Source: Zychaea mexicana (Eukaryota; Mucoromycota; Mucoromycetes; Mucorales; Lichtheimiaceae). From it: 64,000 bases of DNA. Positions 1 to 11,780 of this stretch are shown piece after piece (position 1 is the stretch's first letter; each line of letters begins with the position of its first letter). The position numbers and the translations under genes were made by a program. Location: positions 124,001 through 188,000 of the forward strand of contig NW_026516685.1 of assembly GCF_025766255.1 (NCBI RefSeq). The letters run 5' to 3'. Below the pieces are notes generated by a model that was not told the DNA's origin, ran no database searches, and was given only the letters and a program-made list of their open reading frames with translations.

Positions 1-78
1 AAAATCAAGGGATAAAAAACAACAACAACAGTACAGTGCTTTGCGTTTAAATGTGAGGAACGGAATGGGGATGAGGTT

Positions 79-848
79 TCATTGTTGGCTGTTGATCAAT
101 GCTTTTGCCAATTGGATTTTTTCTTCAATTCATTCATAGCAGCGTTTAATCGTCGTCGTTCTTCTTCTTTCTCTTCCATCTTTTGCACAAGCAAAACCAA
201 TCCTTCTTCGAACAGTCTAATTACATATTAAATCAAGTGAGTATCTTTGAAAAAAACAAGTTTGTACAGATAAAAAGGACTAAAGTTCCTTTAGTGTCAA
301 ATTTTAGATTTTTACCTTTTTGCTTGTTGGCAACGAGAATCAGCTTGCGAGGTAGGTGATGTAACATGTGATGGCTGCGGCGAGGGTAGTTGTTGGGTTG
401 TTGCTTCTTGTGGTTCTGGGGACAGGGGCTCGAAATGCAAAGATTGTTGACTATACACAACTGCTCTTCCTTTTTTTTGATTGGAAGAATAATTACATCG
501 GTAAAACCACAAAAAAAGGAATGGAATCCGGAGTAGTTGTTGTAGAATACAGATGCTTTGATGTGGGTATCAAAATGCAAATAAGCGTAACTAATTATAC
601 ACAGTATATTATTAGAATCGAAATCAGGTAACAATCATAGAAGATTCGACGATACTTACTCAGTCGACAACAGTTTGATAATGCTTCTTAACCCTGTTGC
701 AACAATTTTTTCAACAAGCTGGTCTTATGATACGTTCTTTATAGCTGATCCTTTCAGGATCACTTGGCAGTCTGGAGAAACAATAGTGCAAACGTACAGT
801 TGATGCAGGTAGACCTTGAAATTTACAAGCTATTGAAAGTTTATTCAT
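79..848 (-). pseudogene. R gene copy 1, outermost, with native 3' end
   Basis: R is unrecognised. Assembled across copies, its model is three exons. Exon 1 starts MNKLSIACKFQGLP. Exon 2 begins after a GTAAGT intron (YAYLHFDTHINASVF..., ending in a Pro/Gln/Ser-rich stretch and Lys-Arg). Exon 3 is a short coiled coil (LFEEELLLLEQEMEEKEEER...). The product would be about 200 residues with no signal peptide. In this copy exon 1 is shifted by one extra base after ISYKE, and the coiled-coil exon has one A fewer than copy 12, so it is probably dead. About 110 bp of its promoter remain before the mitochondrial-like segment begins near 950. Confidence 0.6.
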
Positions 849-951
849 GTAAGCAAAACAATGTAAGATGGGTTATCACAGAAATAAAGGCTAATATATA
901 CTTCTATTTTGATGTGAGAGAAAATAGTGTAAAGAGAAAGAGAGGTAAGTA

Positions 952-2130
952 TCATTATTTAATGAGAAACTAAATGTCTTTAAAAAATAGTTATTTAAGT
1001 GATGCTATCTAATTTTATTAATTTATTAAAAAAATGTTGACAAAAATGTCTTTTAAAATTTTAGTGATCGCCCTATTCCCCCTTCGTATCCTGCGATTAA
1101 CTTTAAACTTAGTTTGGGTTATTTCTAGTTATTGGTTTAAAATACTTATTTATGGATATAATAGATTATTACAAACTTATTATTCTTTATTACAGAATAA
1201 TATTCTATCCATTATTAAGTTTATTAAACATAAGTATTACTATTCTACAGATAAAATCATTTTAGATTTGCACCTGTATTTTTGATTCCTAATATTCTAG
1301 TTGATTCTATTCATCTTTATTTTATAGAATTTATTCACTTCTTAAATGATAATCTTTCTAACATTTTTATAGGCTCTTTAGGTTTAGTATTACTAGATTT
1401 ATTTATATAAGTTCTGCCCCCAATTCATCTAATACAAATCCTTCATCAAAAATTACTTTTAATGTTAATTTTGGAGATGGAGGTGTAGGGTCAAGTAATC
1501 ATCCATCAAATAATAATTCCAATAATGATAAACCAATTACTTCTCCTGGAGTTGCTGCAGGAATTATTTCTAGAACAACAATAACTGCTGCAGTTAAAAT
1601 TGCAAAAACAAATTCTAGAAATGGATTGTTTTTAGGTGTTGTTGGTACCATTAGGTGAAATGATGAATCATAACTATGAAGAAAAAAAATGAGAGAAATG
1701 TGTGAAAGAATGTATTATCACTCTATTAAAGGATCTGGTAGTCCTCTACCAGATAGAAACTTCAAAATTAATTCTCTAAATGAAAATAGTAATAATTTTG
1801 TAGAACTAATTTCAATATTTATTGAAAATCCACAAGATGTATTTACTTTATTAAATGAATATTTTAGAGGTAGTGATGGAAATCCTACTCCAATTTTAAT
1901 TTTATGTGTTTGTCTATTTACATTTATTGGAATTCTTGGTTGTTTCTTTTTAATTATAGGTATGTTAAGTAAACTAGTTAAAATTGAAGAATGAGACTTT
2001 ATTAAGAATAGACCTTTAGTATATAAATTAGTTTGCCTTGTTATTTCATTAAGAGATTGGAATAATTTTGTATTATTAATAATTATGTTATTACAGGATT
2101 TTTCATCTCCTAGCAGACATTTGAACTTTT
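952..2130 (+). pseudogene. Mitochondrial-plasmid-like AT-rich segment M (left arm)
   Basis: Very AT-rich DNA holding frameshifted reading frames. One (from 1034) is hydrophobic, with repeated Leu/Ile/Tyr and likely membrane segments. A second runs about 1396-1650 with a Gly/Asn/Ser stretch (FGDGGVGSSN). A third (1689-1994) has a clear membrane helix (LILCVCLFTFIGILGCFFLI). The third frame meets a TGA after KIEE and then continues coherently (DFIKNRPLVYKLVCLVISL), as expected if TGA once meant Trp, the mitochondrial code. Composition and that codon suggest descent from a fungal mitochondrial plasmid or mtDNA; I recognise no named protein. The part 952-1575 recurs inverted at 6,652-7,290. Confidence 0.45.
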
Positions 2131-2162
2131 ATTTAGGCAGAAGGGATTTAATTTTAGGCAGA

Positions 2163-2367
2163 GTGGACATGAATGTTAATCTGAGTAGACATGAATAAAA
2201 GTTAATCTGGACATGAATAATAATTGATCTGGACATGAATGAAAATCGAGCTGGACATAAATGAAAATCAAGCTGGACATGAATATAAATTGACCTGGAC
2301 ATGAATGAAAATCGATCTAGACATGAATATAAATTGACCTGGACATGAATATAAATTGACCTAGACA
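2163..2367. repeat. 22-bp minisatellite
   Basis: About eight to nine tandem units of roughly 22 bp with the core GGACATGAATATAAATTGAC, diverging between GAAAATCGAGCT and ATAAATTGACCT endings. The array runs directly into the left end of hAT-1. Confidence 0.85.
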
Positions 2368-5300
2368 TAGGGATCCGTATCAGAACCGTAGAACCGGAAC
2401 CGAACCGAACCGAAACCAAGAAAATACGGTTCGGTTCCTGTCAAGAACCGAACCGGAACCGAACTGGTTCTGTATAAGTAGAACCGAAGAACCGAGAGGC
2501 AGAAGATTGCATTTAGCGATTTTGGTAATTAGTATAAAGTAGGCTATAATGGAAGTGACGAACAATGTTATTCCGAAAAGACCAAGAAGTAGTGTATTTG
2601 CAAGCCGTACTTTATTTAAAATCTTAACAAAACATTCAAAAGCAGAAGGGAGGGAAAAATAGTAAAGAAGAGAAGAGAAAATAAATAAAAAAGCAGAAAA
2701 AGAAAGCAGGAAAAGAAAAAGAACTACGGAAAAGAGGTACAAAAAAGAGGTGCGGAAAGGAGATACAGGAACGAAGAGGCGGAAACGTTTTAATCGTGAA
2801 AGTCGAAGGAGCACCACGAATCCAAAAGCATTAGCATTTCGATGGTGTGCGGTTGGAGGCGGTTTCGTGTGTACGGCAGGAGAAGTCGAGTTTGGGAAAA
2901 GCAACGTTCCGATGGTGTGGAAGTGACTGGGACCGCCAAATATTTTGCAGCCATTGCAGCCATGTTTGGCCACTGGGGCTGGGATTTCCAGTATGAAAGG
3001 ACCAGTGGTTCTTGTCCTTTCTGGTTTGGTACCAGTCTTCTTAATCGCTCGTCCAAGTAATCCTCTAATTCGTCACCAGCCGTGGACGTCATATATAGGC
3101 TGTACAAGCTTTGCATCTCGTCATTCACTTCGGGCCTCATAGCAGCGCCTTTTGGGAATGCTGCCTAGGCCTCGTGCACCATCCGCTGGCTCGAAACTTG
3201 GTATTCGTCTTCCCACCCTGCTTGGCGCCACCAAGAAAACTTCATCTGTGGATCCAATGCCGTCGCAACTGCGTATACATCCGTATCGTCTACCTTGCAA
3301 TAGTACCTTTGCAACTTTTCGAGGCCACGTCTGGCCGCACGTTTTAATTCCGGTGGATAACCATCGCTGACAACGTCCTCCAAAGTATCCATCAACTTGT
3401 TATAATGGACAATCGCGGTGTTGATGGTAGGGTGGCTCGTACTGGCGGACAAGGCTTTGGTCAACTTATAGAAGGGCGCCAAGATTTCCTTCAGCTGGTC
3501 GATACGCTTCCATTCTTCCGTTGTGAGCTTGAACGGTAATAACTCATCGTTGGTGCTATTCGAGCAAAGTACGTTATATGGTACACGTAGTAAGGCTGCA
3601 CGGTCAAGCATGTCATACGTCGAATTCCAGCGGGTGGCCACGTCGAGATGGAGGGTGAGCTGAGTGGAGCAATCCGAGATTTGTTGGCGCATGAACTGCT
3701 CCATGCGCTGAGGCGAAGAACTATGTAAAATCAAAGGTATAATGAGTAAATGGTGCCAATGATACCATCGAGTAGGGAATACGTGTTTGATGATAGTAAG
3801 CACTTACCGAATCTTTTTGATTCCTTTTCGTAGCTTGACCAGCACATTCATTGCTTCGATCTCTTGCTCCTCCAAAGCGCGTTCTGCGTTTACCTCGAAG
3901 GTTGCATTGACATCGACTTCGTCATTTTCGTCCTCGGCATCACTATCACCAGTATTGTCGCGCAACGTTGGACCTAGGCCCCAACGTAGGATGTCTTGGA
4001 CCGCCAAGTTCAGCACATGGCCAAGGCATGGGATATGGTGCTGGCCTGCACGGAATGACCTAATACAGATGGTATTGTATAAGCTCATGAACCGATATTG
4101 CCAAATATTTCAAATTCGCATTTATACTCTTGATACTTACCATCCATTGTCAACAGCGTGCTGCTCAACGATCCGAACCATCTTCTTCATATATGAAGCA
4201 TTATCCGTCGTGATAGTAAATAGTTTGGGCCCTAGGCCGAACTCATTCAAGACACGGATAAAAGCATTGGCAAGATTTTCTGCTGAATGGGGCCCCTCCA
4301 GTGGTACAAATCCGAGGATGATTTCATGCATGGTCCAAGTCGATGGGGAAATCCAGTGGCCAGTAACAGAAAGGAAAGCATCGTTGTAGGGGCTGGTCCA
4401 ACCATCAAGTGTGCATGAAATTGCAGGAATCTTGTCCAACATGGCGCGCAACTTAGTTTTGTACAGGCCGTACTCCTCTTTGGTCTAAAGGTAATAAATG
4501 GGGCATTAAAATTATAATTTTTTGTCTGTATTGTGCATGGAAAAAATGTATCTAATATTTACCTTATTCGCAATTGTATCGGCACTTGGGAGCTGCACCA
4601 TTTCCGTGGCAGATGCAGATTGTGCAATCTCCAAAAGTTCCTGCAAATCGTTGTTCTCAGCCAAGGTAAATGGCAGTTTGCTTTTTACGATGAACCTGAC
4701 GAAGGCCTTCAGAAATTGCTCGGGTGTGAATACACGGGCACGCTTCGTCTGGACAAAGGAATCAAGGGGACCACCAGAACGCTTGCTTCCGGTGTGGGGG
4801 CCGCACTCCCTAGTGATACTATGGACCTTGTTCAAGTGCTTGATCAATCCGGACGTATTGCTTTGCTCGGCAGCGAAAGTTTTGGTGCAATTTCCCACCA
4901 GGCAACGGATGCGCGGCTTACCGTCCTTGTCATCATAGCGCTTACCGAAGCTATACTTGAATACCCAACTGGATCCCTTGCCTTGCGATTCGTTAACAGA
5001 TACGGAAATAGACTCGGAATCAGTGTTGGCACCGCCGGCATCAATGTCCTCATCAGTAAGCGATATAGTATCGACTGACATGGCGGAAGGCACACGAGAA
5101 AAGGTTGGGGTTTGGATAGGAGTTTCTTGTGCCTTAATGGAAAAATATTATGGAGATCAATACACGTTTGAAATTTGCAAAAGAGTTCACCACAACACGA
5201 CATAACACGACACAACACAAACCAATCACATAGTGATATTTACCCCATCATGAAGAGCAGCACGGACATCGCGGGAAGAAGAACCAATTTGATAAACCAT

Positions 5301-6651
5301 GATTGAAATGTAGGAAGGCAACAGAGTTTTGAGGTAGAGTAGTATGTTAAGTGTACGGTAGATACAAGGATCGATGCTTCAAAAATAAACGCCTTTATAT
5401 ATTTTTCAAATGATGCCGCTGATGTCATTTATTGGACTTCTGATGGACAGATCCTTACAGATGATATCATCGACTTGCAGTTTACTCAACTCAATTCTTC
5501 CGACAAAGCAAAACGATGATGATATCATATAAGCTCATCCTGAAAAAGGTTTACATTATTGCTGGCTGTCAATGCTTCTATGAATGACGCGTTTCGGGGT
5601 TCCTGGACGTGTAGTAATGAGGATCGGCAATAAAAAAGGAAAATGATATCATCGTTTTCTTATATTTAAGCTCACATCTTCCGATGACCTCATTTGTAAC
5701 CACTTATTCCGACATCAGATGCACTAATAATAGAAGGAGTTCTGCTTCAGCTAGTGGAATATGTGATGACAACCATTATCATCCATTTTATCCATAAGGC
5801 AACTGTTTATCATGTGTGCGAACATGTAAATGAATGATCTGGATGTACTTCGTTTGTAAATTCCTTACTATTGATTCAATCACTTAATTTGACGTGATTG
5901 GAAAAGAAATGATTGGAAAAGAAAAAATACACTCATTTCCTTTGTTACTTCTTCTGACGGCAGCTTGCTTTCTCCGCCCATGACGCGAGTCATTACTTGT
6001 TCATCTGCTTTGCTACCCACAATGCATTTTTCTCCATGACGTACTACTTTACTAGATTTAGCATGGCTTCTCGATCAGTTGTATCAAGTTTGTGCATTCC
6101 GTCTGAGATTGCGCATCTTGGGGCCCGTAACAGAATTATCTTACCGTTCACCCTTTGCCTTTTATGAGACACTATACACGCGTAGAGTCGCAGTAGCTGT
6201 GTGTACTGCCGGTTGCGGTTTAATTCCTCCATATTACGATAACATATTGTATGAAACTAGTAATACTACGTCGCTCTAACTACTATAAGCACCCACTTTT
6301 TTTTGTAAAAACTGTGCTTTAATCTTCTAACGATGCAATGACCCACATCGTATAAAAAATGTTTACATTCTGTTTCTCTTATTCATTTTGAGATCGCTGT
6401 TCAATGTACAATATTAAACTATTCTTTTTTACTGCAGTATTCAAGTATACCGCGATATTTGAACACACACATCAGCTTTCATTTAAAAGATACCGAATTT
6501 CGCCTTTTTTATATACATGATGGGTTCGGTTCTTCGGTTCGATTCTCGGTTCTACGGTTCTTGTTGGTTCTAGTCGGTTCGGTTCTTGCTTTGGACGGTT
6601 CGGTTCGGTTCCCTTCAAGAACCGAACCAAACTGAACCGTACGGAACCCTA
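2368..6651 (-). mobile_element. hAT-1 transposon (degenerate, no target duplication)
   Basis: The ends TAGGGATCCGTATCAGAACC (left) and the complement of GGAACCCTA (right) form short imperfect terminal inverted repeats. Both ends carry dense subterminal GGTTCGGTTC/GAACCGAACC repeats. The flanking octamers (CCTAGACA left, GTTGTTCT right) do not match. The left flank is the minisatellite while the right flank is the inverted M segment, so the element no longer sits in its original duplication. Between gene and right end (5,301-6,480) lie three copies of ATGATATCAT (5461, 5519, 5643) and a TGACGTA motif near 6,037. Confidence 0.85.
2790..5300 (-). pseudogene. hAT-1 transposase, one nonsense codon
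   Basis: Multi-exon hAT transposase colinear with the hAT-2 gene at 22,711-25,258. Exon 1 starts MVYQIGSSSRDVRAALHDG. Exon 2 holds a BED-type zinc finger (C-x4-C ... H-x4-H, in IRCLVGNC and LIKHLNKVH). A later exon holds the catalytic-core Asp region (CTLDGWTSPYNDAF, TDNAS). The last exon holds the C-terminal hATC dimerisation motif (LAVPVTSTPSERCFS, ending LDSWCSFDFHD). A TAG at about 3163-3165 interrupts the last exon where hAT-2 encodes Trp (VHRAWAAFP), so the hATC domain would be lost. The other exons appear open with matching splice sites. Probably inactive unless the stop is read through. Confidence 0.88.
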
Positions 6652-7290
6652 GTTGTTCTAGAAATAATTTCTGCAGCAACTCCAGGAGAAGTAATTGGTT
6701 TATCATTATTAGAATTACTATTTGATGGATGATTACTTGACCCTGCACCTCCATCTCTAAAATTAAAATTAAAAGTATTTTTTGATGAAGGATTTGTATT
6801 AGATGAATTAGGGGCAGAACTTATATAAATAAATCTAGTAATACTAAACCTAAAGAGCCTGTAAAAATGTTAGAAAGATTAGCATTTAAGAAGTGAATAA
6901 ATTTTATAAAATAAAGATGAATAGAATCAACTAGAATATTAGGAATTAAAAATACAGATCCAAATCTAAAATGATTTTTATCTGTAGAATAGTAATACTT
7001 ATGTTTAATAAACTTAATAATAGATAGAATATTACTCTGTAATAAAGAATAATAAGTTTGTAATAATCTATTACATCCATAAATAAGTATTTTAAACCAA
7101 TAACTAGAAATAAACCAAACTAAGTTTAAAGTTAATCACAGGATACAAAGGGGGAATAGGGCGACTGCTAAACGTTTTAAAAGACATTTTTGTAAAACAT
7201 TTTTTTTAATAAATTAATAAAAATAGATAGCATCACTTAAATAACTATTTTTTAAAGACATTTAGTTTCTCATTAAATAATGATACTTAG
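6652..7290 (-). repeat. Inverted copy of segment M (right arm)
   Basis: Reverse complement of about 952-1575. It contains the same hydrophobic frames with small differences. For instance one extra A keeps a frame open across a point where the left arm is shifted, so the two arms together suggest an originally longer protein. It ends at the same R-promoter sequence as the left arm (GCTCTCTTTCTCTTTACAC). With hAT-1 and the minisatellite it forms the interior of the R1/R2 palindrome. Confidence 0.8.
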
Positions 7291-7385
7291 CTCTCTTTCT
7301 CTTTACACTATTTTTCTTATATCAAAAGAGAAGTATGTATTAGCCTTTATTTCTGTGATAACCCATCTTACATTGTTTTACTTAC

Positions 7386-8069
7386 ATGAATAAACTTTCA
7401 ATAGCTTGTAAATTTCAAGGTCTACCTGCATCAACTGTACGTTTGCACCATGGTTGCTCCAGACTGCCAAGTGATCCTGAAAGGATCAGCTATATACAAC
7501 GTATCACGAGATCAGCTTGTTGAAAGAATTGTCACAACAGGGTTAAGATGCATTGTCAAAGTTGCGCAGGCCGAGTAAGTATCGTCGAATCTTCTATGAT
7601 TGTTACCTGATTTCGATTCTAACAATGTACTGTGTATGATTAGTTACACTTATTTGCATTTTGATACCCACATCAATGCATCAGTATTCTACAACAGTTA
7701 CTCCGGATTCCATTCCTTTTTTTGTGGTTTTACCGATGTATCTATTCTTCCAATGAAAAAAAAAGGAAGAGCAGTTGTTTATAGTCAACAATCTCTGCAT
7801 TTCAAGCCCCCATCCCCAGAACCACAAGAAGCAACAACCCAACAACTACCCTCGCTGCAGCCATCACATGTTACATCACCTACCTCACAAGCTGATTCTC
7901 ATTGCCAACAAACAAAAAGGTAAAAATCTAAAATTTGACACTAAAGGAACTTTAGTCCTTTTTATCTGTACAAACTTGTTTTTTTCAAAGATACTCACTT
8001 GATTTAATATGTAATTAGACTGTTCGAAGAAGGATTGGTTTTGCTTAAGCAAGAGATGGAAGAGAAAGG
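7386..8069 (+). pseudogene. R gene copy 2 (3' end replaced by A)
   Basis: Exon 1, intron 1 (GTAAGT...TTAG) and exon 2 are recognisable; exon 1 has the one-base shift after ISYIQ. Exon 2 encodes the 107-residue-type stretch ending HCQQTKR. The coiled-coil exon runs only to MEEKG, then enters segment A. About 100 bp of promoter survive upstream (7,291-7,385). Confidence 0.6.
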
Positions 8070-8338
8070 AGAACATTTATTTATAAATAAATTTAAAAAT
8101 TTTATTACATATAATGAATTGAGAATATTAAAATTTTTCAAAACACTGTAATATATTAAATGCTAAAACATACAGCAAAAAATGAACAATTACTTTATAA
8201 GTATAGATTGTATTTTTATTTTTTTTTCATCTTCAACACTTTTTGCCAAGACTTTTTGAATCATCACATAACATGACTTGAGCAATAATTTTACTTTTTA
8301 TATAAAATTTGAAATTCTTTAATAATAAAAAGATAAGC

Positions 8339-9331
8339 ATGGAAACTATTAGTATAAAGAATTATAATAAAAATGAATTTTCTGTAAAGTCATTTGATGA
8401 TTTTAAATATAATCTTAATTATAAACTAAAAAATTTTATAATTGATCCTACTTTTGCATTTAGTAATTGTAGCACATGGCTTGGTAAAAAACCTTATACA
8501 ATTAAAATAAATATTGATATAACTAAAGAAGATACAGTGAACCCCCGCTTTTTGCAACAGCGGGAATTCCGTCAAAAAAGCTGCAAAATCTGAGGAACTG
8601 TAAAATGTGAATATGTTACACAAGTGGGATCGATAAGCTGGCAATCACATCTTTCCTTATTTAGTTTAAGAGCTCTTAAATAATAGAATACGATAGTGTA
8701 TCTCTTTTGTCACTGGTTCGAGTCTCACTGTCTCTGAAGTTCGAGATTAATATACAATATATAAGGCTGAAGCGAAAAATTGCAGGTCCCGATTTCCAAG
8801 TTGCAATCTGCAAAAACCGAGGAATCTGCAATTTTACTAAGTGTTGAGTGGGAATCTGCTCAAAAAAGTTGCAATAAGTGGGGATCTGTAATAAACGGGG
8901 GTGCAAAAAGCAGGGGTCCACTGTAATATAGATTTTGAAAGTATGATAAATGTTTTGTATAATAAAATTAATTCTTATTTTAAAAAATGGAAGGCTTGAA
9001 CACAACATTAATTAATCCTCTAATAAACTTAGCTATATTCGAGAATACAATAATATTATACTTAACAATAAGCAATATTACAGTTATTAAAAATATTGAA
9101 AATAAAGAAAAAGTTGATATTGATTTATTGAAAAGTGAGAAGTTTAATATATATCCATTGATATTTTCTCCATCAATTACTAAGTCTAATGAGAACATAT
9201 ATATAAACTTTATCATAAAAAGTGCTTTTATAGAATTTTTAGAAAGTAATATAGAAGATATTAACATTGAAATTAATTATGATACAGCTATAAATGCATT
9301 TAGGAATATAAAATATATTAATGTCATGTGA
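8339..9331 (+). pseudogene. A-segment gene, copy 1 (MITE-interrupted)
   Basis: Homologue of the intact 200-residue frame at 31,899-32,501. It opens METISIKNYNKNEFSVKSFD and proceeds to DITKED, where the MITE enters. After the MITE the frame resumes (NIDFESMINVLYNKINSYF) but is shifted before MEGLNTTLINPLIN. The last part is open to 9331. Function unknown. Confidence 0.75.
8535..8923. mobile_element. 389-bp pogo/Tigger-like MITE, copy 1
   Basis: Terminal inverted repeats CAGTGAACCCCCGCTTTTTG at the left and the complement of CAGTGGACCCCTGCTTTTTG at the right, flanked by a TA duplication (8533-8534 and 8924-8925). No coding capacity. TIR start CAGTG, length and TA target fit non-autonomous pogo/Tc1-mariner elements. 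An uninterrupted paralogous site exists at 12,738-12,745 and in A5. A GGTTCGAGTCT box inside resembles a tRNA B box, but no tRNA fold was found. Confidence 0.9.
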
Positions 9332-9528
9332 TGAATTAAAAAGTCTTGGCAAAAAGTGTTGAAGATGAAAAAAAAATAAAAATACAATCTATACTTATAA
9401 AGTAATTGTTCATTTTTTGCTGTATGTTTTAGCATTTAATATATTACAGTGTTTTGAAAAATTTTAATATTCTCAATTCATTATATGTTTAATAAAATTT
9501 TTAAATTTATTTATAAATAAATGTTCTC

Positions 9529-10211
9529 CTTTCTCTTCCATCTCTTGCTTAAGCAAAACCAATCCTTCTTCGAACAGTCTAATTACATATTAAATCAAGT
9601 GAGTATCTTTGAAAAAAACAAGTTTGTACAGATAAAAAGGACTAAAGTTCCTTTAGTGTCAAATTTTAGATTTTTACCTTTTTGTTTGTTGGCAATGAGA
9701 ATCAGCTTGTGAGGTAGGTGATGTAACATGTGATGGCTGCAGCGAGGGTAGTTGTTGGGTTGTTGCTTCTTGTGGTTCTAGGGACGGGGGCTTGAAATGC
9801 AGAGATTGTTGACTATAAACAACTGCTCTTCCTTTTTTTTTCATTGGAAGAATAGATACATCGGTAAAACCACAAAAAAAGGAATGGAATCCGGAGTAAC
9901 TGTTGTAGAATACTGATGCATTGATGTGGGTATCAAAATGCAAATAAGTGTAACTAATCATACACAGTACATTGTTAGAATCGAAATCAGGTAACAATCA
10001 TAGAAGATTCGACGATACTTACTCGGCCTACGCAACTTTGACAATGCGTCTTAACCCTGTTGTGACAATTCTTTCAACAAGCTGATCTCGTGATACGTTG
10101 TATATAGCTGATCCTTTCAGGATCACTTGGCAGTCTGGAGCAACCATGGTGCAAACGTACAGTTGATGCAGGTAGACCTTGAAATTTACAAGCTATTGAA
10201 AGTTTATTCAT
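9529..10211 (-). pseudogene. R gene copy 3
   Basis: Truncated at the A junction like copy 2, with exon 2 open (9674-9997) and exon 1 shifted. Its ATG directly abuts the distal end of spacer P (GTGACTGTAGAGGGCG), so it has no promoter of its own. Confidence 0.6.
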
Positions 10212-10436
10212 GTGACTGTAGAGGGCGTATTATTTCTTGCGGGTCTAGTGACCTTGACATGTCGGGACATTGAGGTTGTATAATCTCACTTAGTGTTTAA
10301 ATCTTTGATATATAAAGCCTCTGTACCCAATTCACCCCTCTCTTTCTCTTTATACTATTTTTTCTCACATCAAAAGAGAAGTATGTATTAGCCTTTATTT
10401 TTTCTATAATAACCCATCTTACATTGTTTTGCTTAC
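10212..10436 (+). promoter_or_regulatory. Spacer P, oriented towards R4
   Basis: Promoter-like spacer between divergent R copies, beginning GACTGTAGAGGGCGTATTAT. It has a TATA-like GATATATAAAG near 10,308, then a pyrimidine-rich leader (CCCCTCTCTTTCTCTTT) and about 100 bp to the R4 start codon. The same 222-bp spacer occurs at 16,639, 19,691 and 30,502 and, split by element X, at 33,463 and 37,951. Orientation varies between copies. Confidence 0.6.
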
Positions 10437-10627
10437 ATGAATAAACTTTTAATAGCTTGTAAATTTCAAGGTCTACCTGAATCAACTGTACATTTGCACC
10501 ATGGTTTCTCCAGACTGCCAAGTGATTTTGAAAGGATCAGCTATAAAGAACTATCACAAGATCAGCTTGTTGAAAGAATTGTTGCAACAGGGTTAAGAAG
10601 CATTATTAAATTTGTGCAGGCCGCGTA

Positions 10628-11780
10628 GGGGACCAGTCGAGGTTATAATGATTATGCTCTAGTTTATTGGTACTATTTGGACGAATAGCCACAATAAGTT
10701 GGTATAACCAAAATAATTTTCATAAAATTAAATTATGCATATATATCTTGGCATCCATACATTTAAAAAATTTGAAAAAATAAAAATTGAATTTTTATTA
10801 CTATATAAATGTAACACCTCATAATATTAAACATGAACAATACAATCATATTCAACAATGACAAAATCGTCCTTGATACCAATAAATTAAGTATATTTTT
10901 AAATAATAATATTATAAACATTAAAGAATTTGCTGAAGAAACAATTTATGAAAAATATGATATAAATTATAATATTAAAAAAATAAATTATTAATAAAAC
11001 ATAAAGCATCAAAAAAACAAAAAGAGTCATCTAAAAATAATTTAAGTAAAGCGAATAATGAAAGAGATATTATTTCTGTTAGAAAAAGAAAAGAGAAAAC
11101 ATTAAAGGAAAATATAAAACTAAAGGAAAAATTACATAAATATGAGAATTACTATGAAAATCCTGATATATTACCTCTAAAAGAATAGTTGCCGGAAATT
11201 TAAATTCTCAGTAAATTGAAATTCCTCATATTTCAAATACACAGACAAAAGAAACATATGCTGAAAATTCAAATTCTCAGCAATCCTTAATTCCTTATAT
11301 TTTTGTTGCAACGTTAGAAAACACCTCTGGTGCAGATTCCTCATAGGGTGATTCAGATAACAATGAATGTGAATCAGGTGAGGGTGAATATATGTGTATG
11401 ATTGCATGTAAGCTCTGTATGGATAAATTAAATGATACATATAATTGTAGTTTTATTGATGAACTTATTTTAAAACTTGAAAAGGAAAAATATATGTATA
11501 AAAGGTTCTTTAATTCATACTTTAGATATTATATTGATTTGATAAAAGCAAAAGAAGCAAATAGGGATGATTTTATGTAAATATGTCAAGAGCAAATGCA
11601 GAAGTTAATCATTGAATATAGTCAGATATATACATATGAAAATGGAAGTGAAGATGAAGATAGTGATGATTCTGATTAAAATTATATCAGCCATTAATGG
11701 TAATACCAGTTAGGACATGCTTATTAACTATAATAAAATCAATAAACAACTAACAGCTAGACAACTAATCATAGGACACT
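10628..11780 (+). repeat. Segment B, copy 1
   Basis: AT-rich insert within R4, repeated at 20,104-21,256 with very few differences. Begins CGTAGGGGACCAGTCGAGG and ends near CATAGGACACT, where R intron sequence (GTAAATATCATCGG) resumes. I see no terminal inverted repeats or convincing target duplication. Confidence 0.75.
10833..11679 (+). pseudogene. B-segment gene, decayed, unknown function
   Basis: Starts MNNTIIFNNDKIVLDTNKLS and, after a poly-A frameshift, continues with a Lys-rich coiled-coil-like stretch (KEKTLKENIKLKEKLHKYEN). It resumes in another frame through a Ser/Asn-rich region to a Cys-containing part (MCMIACKLCMDKL) and an acidic tail (GSEDEDSDDSD). Stops interrupt it at a TAA after LNSQ, a TAG after GADSS and a TAA after RDDFM, all explicable as C-to-T changes of CAA or CAG. 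Copy 2 shares these stops, so decay preceded duplication. No family recognised. Confidence 0.55.

Larger units (their letters stand above)
8070..9528 (+). repeat. Segment A1 with inverted ends, carrying a MITE
   Basis: Starts GAGAACATTTATTTATAAAT and ends with its complement. About 210-260 bp at each end are inverted copies of each other. The interior carries the METISIK gene (8339-9331), broken by the MITE at 8535-8923 and by a small indel before MEGLN. Both flanks are R 5' sequence, so A plus the R copies form one long palindrome. Confidence 0.85.

Noticed and set aside
1..500. Subtelomeric location
   Set aside because: No telomeric repeat tract is visible and the right flank is ordinary gene-rich host DNA.
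2129..2419. Repetitive minus-strand peptide (MSRSIYIHVQ-type repeats)
   Set aside because: Translation of the 22-bp minisatellite, not a gene.
8700..8760. tRNA B-box-like GGTTCGAGTCT inside the MITE, suggesting a tRNA or SINE
   Set aside because: No matching T-stem or acceptor stem and no convincing A box. The element is fully explained as a TIR/TA MITE.
10628..11780. Alternative genetic code (TAA/TAG as Gln) in the B and OTU genes
   Set aside because: Frameshifts occur in the same genes, and copy 2 of the DDE element has CAA where copy 1 has TAA, so simple decay explains the stops better.
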